From assembly GCF_014836985.1 (NCBI RefSeq), contig NZ_JACSPU010000003.1, positions 186,001 to 250,000 of the forward strand: 64,000 nucleotides of DNA, in the 5' to 3' direction. The notes under the pieces are model-generated. The model was not told the origin of the DNA. It saw nothing but the letters and a program-made list of their open reading frames with translations, and searched no databases. Positions 63,562 through 64,000 of the stretch are shown piece by piece. Within the stretch, counting starts at the first letter, position 1, and every line of letters starts with the position of its first letter. The position numbers and the translations under genes were made by a program. Source of the DNA: Planococcus wigleyi (GTDB lineage Bacteria > Bacillota > Bacilli > Bacillales_A > Planococcaceae).

Positions 63562-63593
63562 GCAGGCAATATGCGGACAGTTGAGTGACATTC
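63562..63593. repeat. diverged copy of the 32-bp cassette site
   Basis: Exactly 32 bases, preceded by the same TTTTTATTGAATCT as site 6. The right arm matches at 11 of 13, the left arm at only about 6 of 13. Either a decayed site or coincidence within coding sequence. Confidence 0.45.
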
Positions 63594-63630
63594 GGAAAGT
63601 TATTGAGGACAAGTAAGAAGGAGGATTTAC

Positions 63631-63885
63631 GTGAAAAATAGCTTTTTGAACTCATTTAAGTTGGTTGTAGTTTTCTTTTGTTTAGGTGTCTTAGCTTTAA
63701 TACTAGGTGTAAACGGGGAAGCAGTGGCCATATTTATTTCGAGACCTTCGGGTGCCGGGTCATGGACAACATCTGAAAGCATGATGAATGGATTTATATA
63801 TATACCTACAGCTATTGGCGTTTTTTTCTTTGCACTAGCTACCATTGTTTTCACAATTTCTTATAAAAAAGTGCAAGAAAAATGA
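63631..63885 (+). CDS. small membrane protein at the end of the window
   Basis: 84 residues from a GTG start with AAGGAGG upstream. Two helices (about 8-30 and 55-77) around a loop GEAVAIFISRPSGAGSW. No family recognised. It lies before a further partial site at 63991. Confidence 0.65.
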   Translation: MKNSFLNSFKLVVVFFCLGVLALILGVNGEAVAIFISRPSGAGSWTTSESMMNGFIYIPTAIGVFFFALATIVFTISYKKVQEK

Positions 63886-63990
63886 ATATATAATTCTTTC
63901 TAAGAACTCATTCTTATTTATTTTTAAGAAGCTTCAGGGGAAAGTCCTTGTTTCGATAACTTTTTTATTTGAAGTAAAGAGCATGAATCT

Positions 63991-64000
63991 GAATGTAACA
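63991..64000. repeat. start of a further cassette site, cut by the window edge
   Basis: GAATCT followed by GAATGTAAC, as at sites 4 and 6; the tenth base differs. The rest is outside. Confidence 0.55.

Larger units (their letters stand above)
58800..64000. mobile_element. cassette-like array of small genes separated by 32-bp Xer/dif-like palindromes (continues beyond window)
   Basis: Six clear sites (59669, 60091, 60481, 61720, 62520, 63224), one diverged site (63562) and the start of another at 63991 divide the region into units of about 340-1240 bases, each with one or two small genes. The sites have arms GAATGTAACTTAA and TTAAGTTACATTC around 6 variable bases. The inner right arm TTAAGTTACAT matches the XerD arm of E. 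coli dif (TTATGTTAAAT) at 9 of 11 positions. The gene contents differ completely while the sites are conserved, as expected for site-specific cassette exchange. The left limit is uncertain. Confidence 0.75.

Overview
The window looks like part of a large, low-GC Gram-positive (Bacillales, most like Planococcaceae) conjugative plasmid. Ribosome-binding sites are strong AGGAGG types, and the proteins are Bacillus-like (ResABC, CcdA, BdbCD, CadC, AbrB, YolD). A primase-type replication protein, a ParA partition locus with a centromere-like array, a MobP relaxase and a Firmicutes type IV secretion set all lie together between 32 and 57 kb. No rRNA, tRNA, intact insertion sequence or CRISPR array was seen. 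That the whole window is plasmid is an inference from this backbone.

Layout. 1-4.5 kb: cell-envelope genes (amidase end, a membrane-anchored GH13 protein without catalytic residues, a coiled-coil M23 protein lacking one zinc ligand). 4.5-5.3 kb: cadC with a collapsed cadA remnant. 5.4-12.5 kb: a co-directional copper and cytochrome c maturation cluster (copC, copD, bdbD, bdbC, ccdA, resA, resB, resC). 14-18 kb: AbrB-type regulator, a XerS-like recombinase, a fic gene bracketed by inverted 36-bp repeats, and gldA. 18.6-21.6 kb: a CopB-type copper ATPase and a copA fragment. 21.7-30.5 kb: a GC-richer respiratory and metal region with an Fnr-type regulator, two small HMA metallochaperones, a three-gene CuA-type heme-copper oxidase relative whose active-site tyrosine is replaced by Asn (probable nitric oxide reductase), an SLC13-type transporter, a Dps and a P1B ATPase. 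Four promoters here carry an Fnr-type box at the same distance from the -10 element, so these genes probably form one oxygen- or NO-responsive regulon.

30.7-51.6 kb: plasmid maintenance and transfer. A LexA-box-controlled yolD gene, ArdC, a Toprim protein, relaxase with accessory protein and a candidate oriT, then VirB8-like, lytic transglycosylase/M23, VirB4, TrsD-like, DUF5592-like, VirB6/TrbL-like, T4CP (VirD4) and VirB2-like genes, all on the minus strand and mostly overlapping or tightly packed. A 259-bp element with 26-bp inverted ends lies between the transfer genes and an XRE regulator. 53.3-57.0 kb: small ParB-like protein, ParA, 6+6 repeats of 53-bp period, and the replication protein.

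57.1-64 kb: a divergent tyrosine-recombinase-like protein, then an AT-rich series of small genes (CPCC-type, SMI1/KNR4-type, lipoproteins, small membrane proteins). Groups of one or two genes are separated by 32-bp palindromic sites of 13-6-13 form that resemble Xer/dif sites. This looks like a gene-cassette array carrying orphan immunity-like genes and is the most unusual structure in the window; it runs off the right edge.
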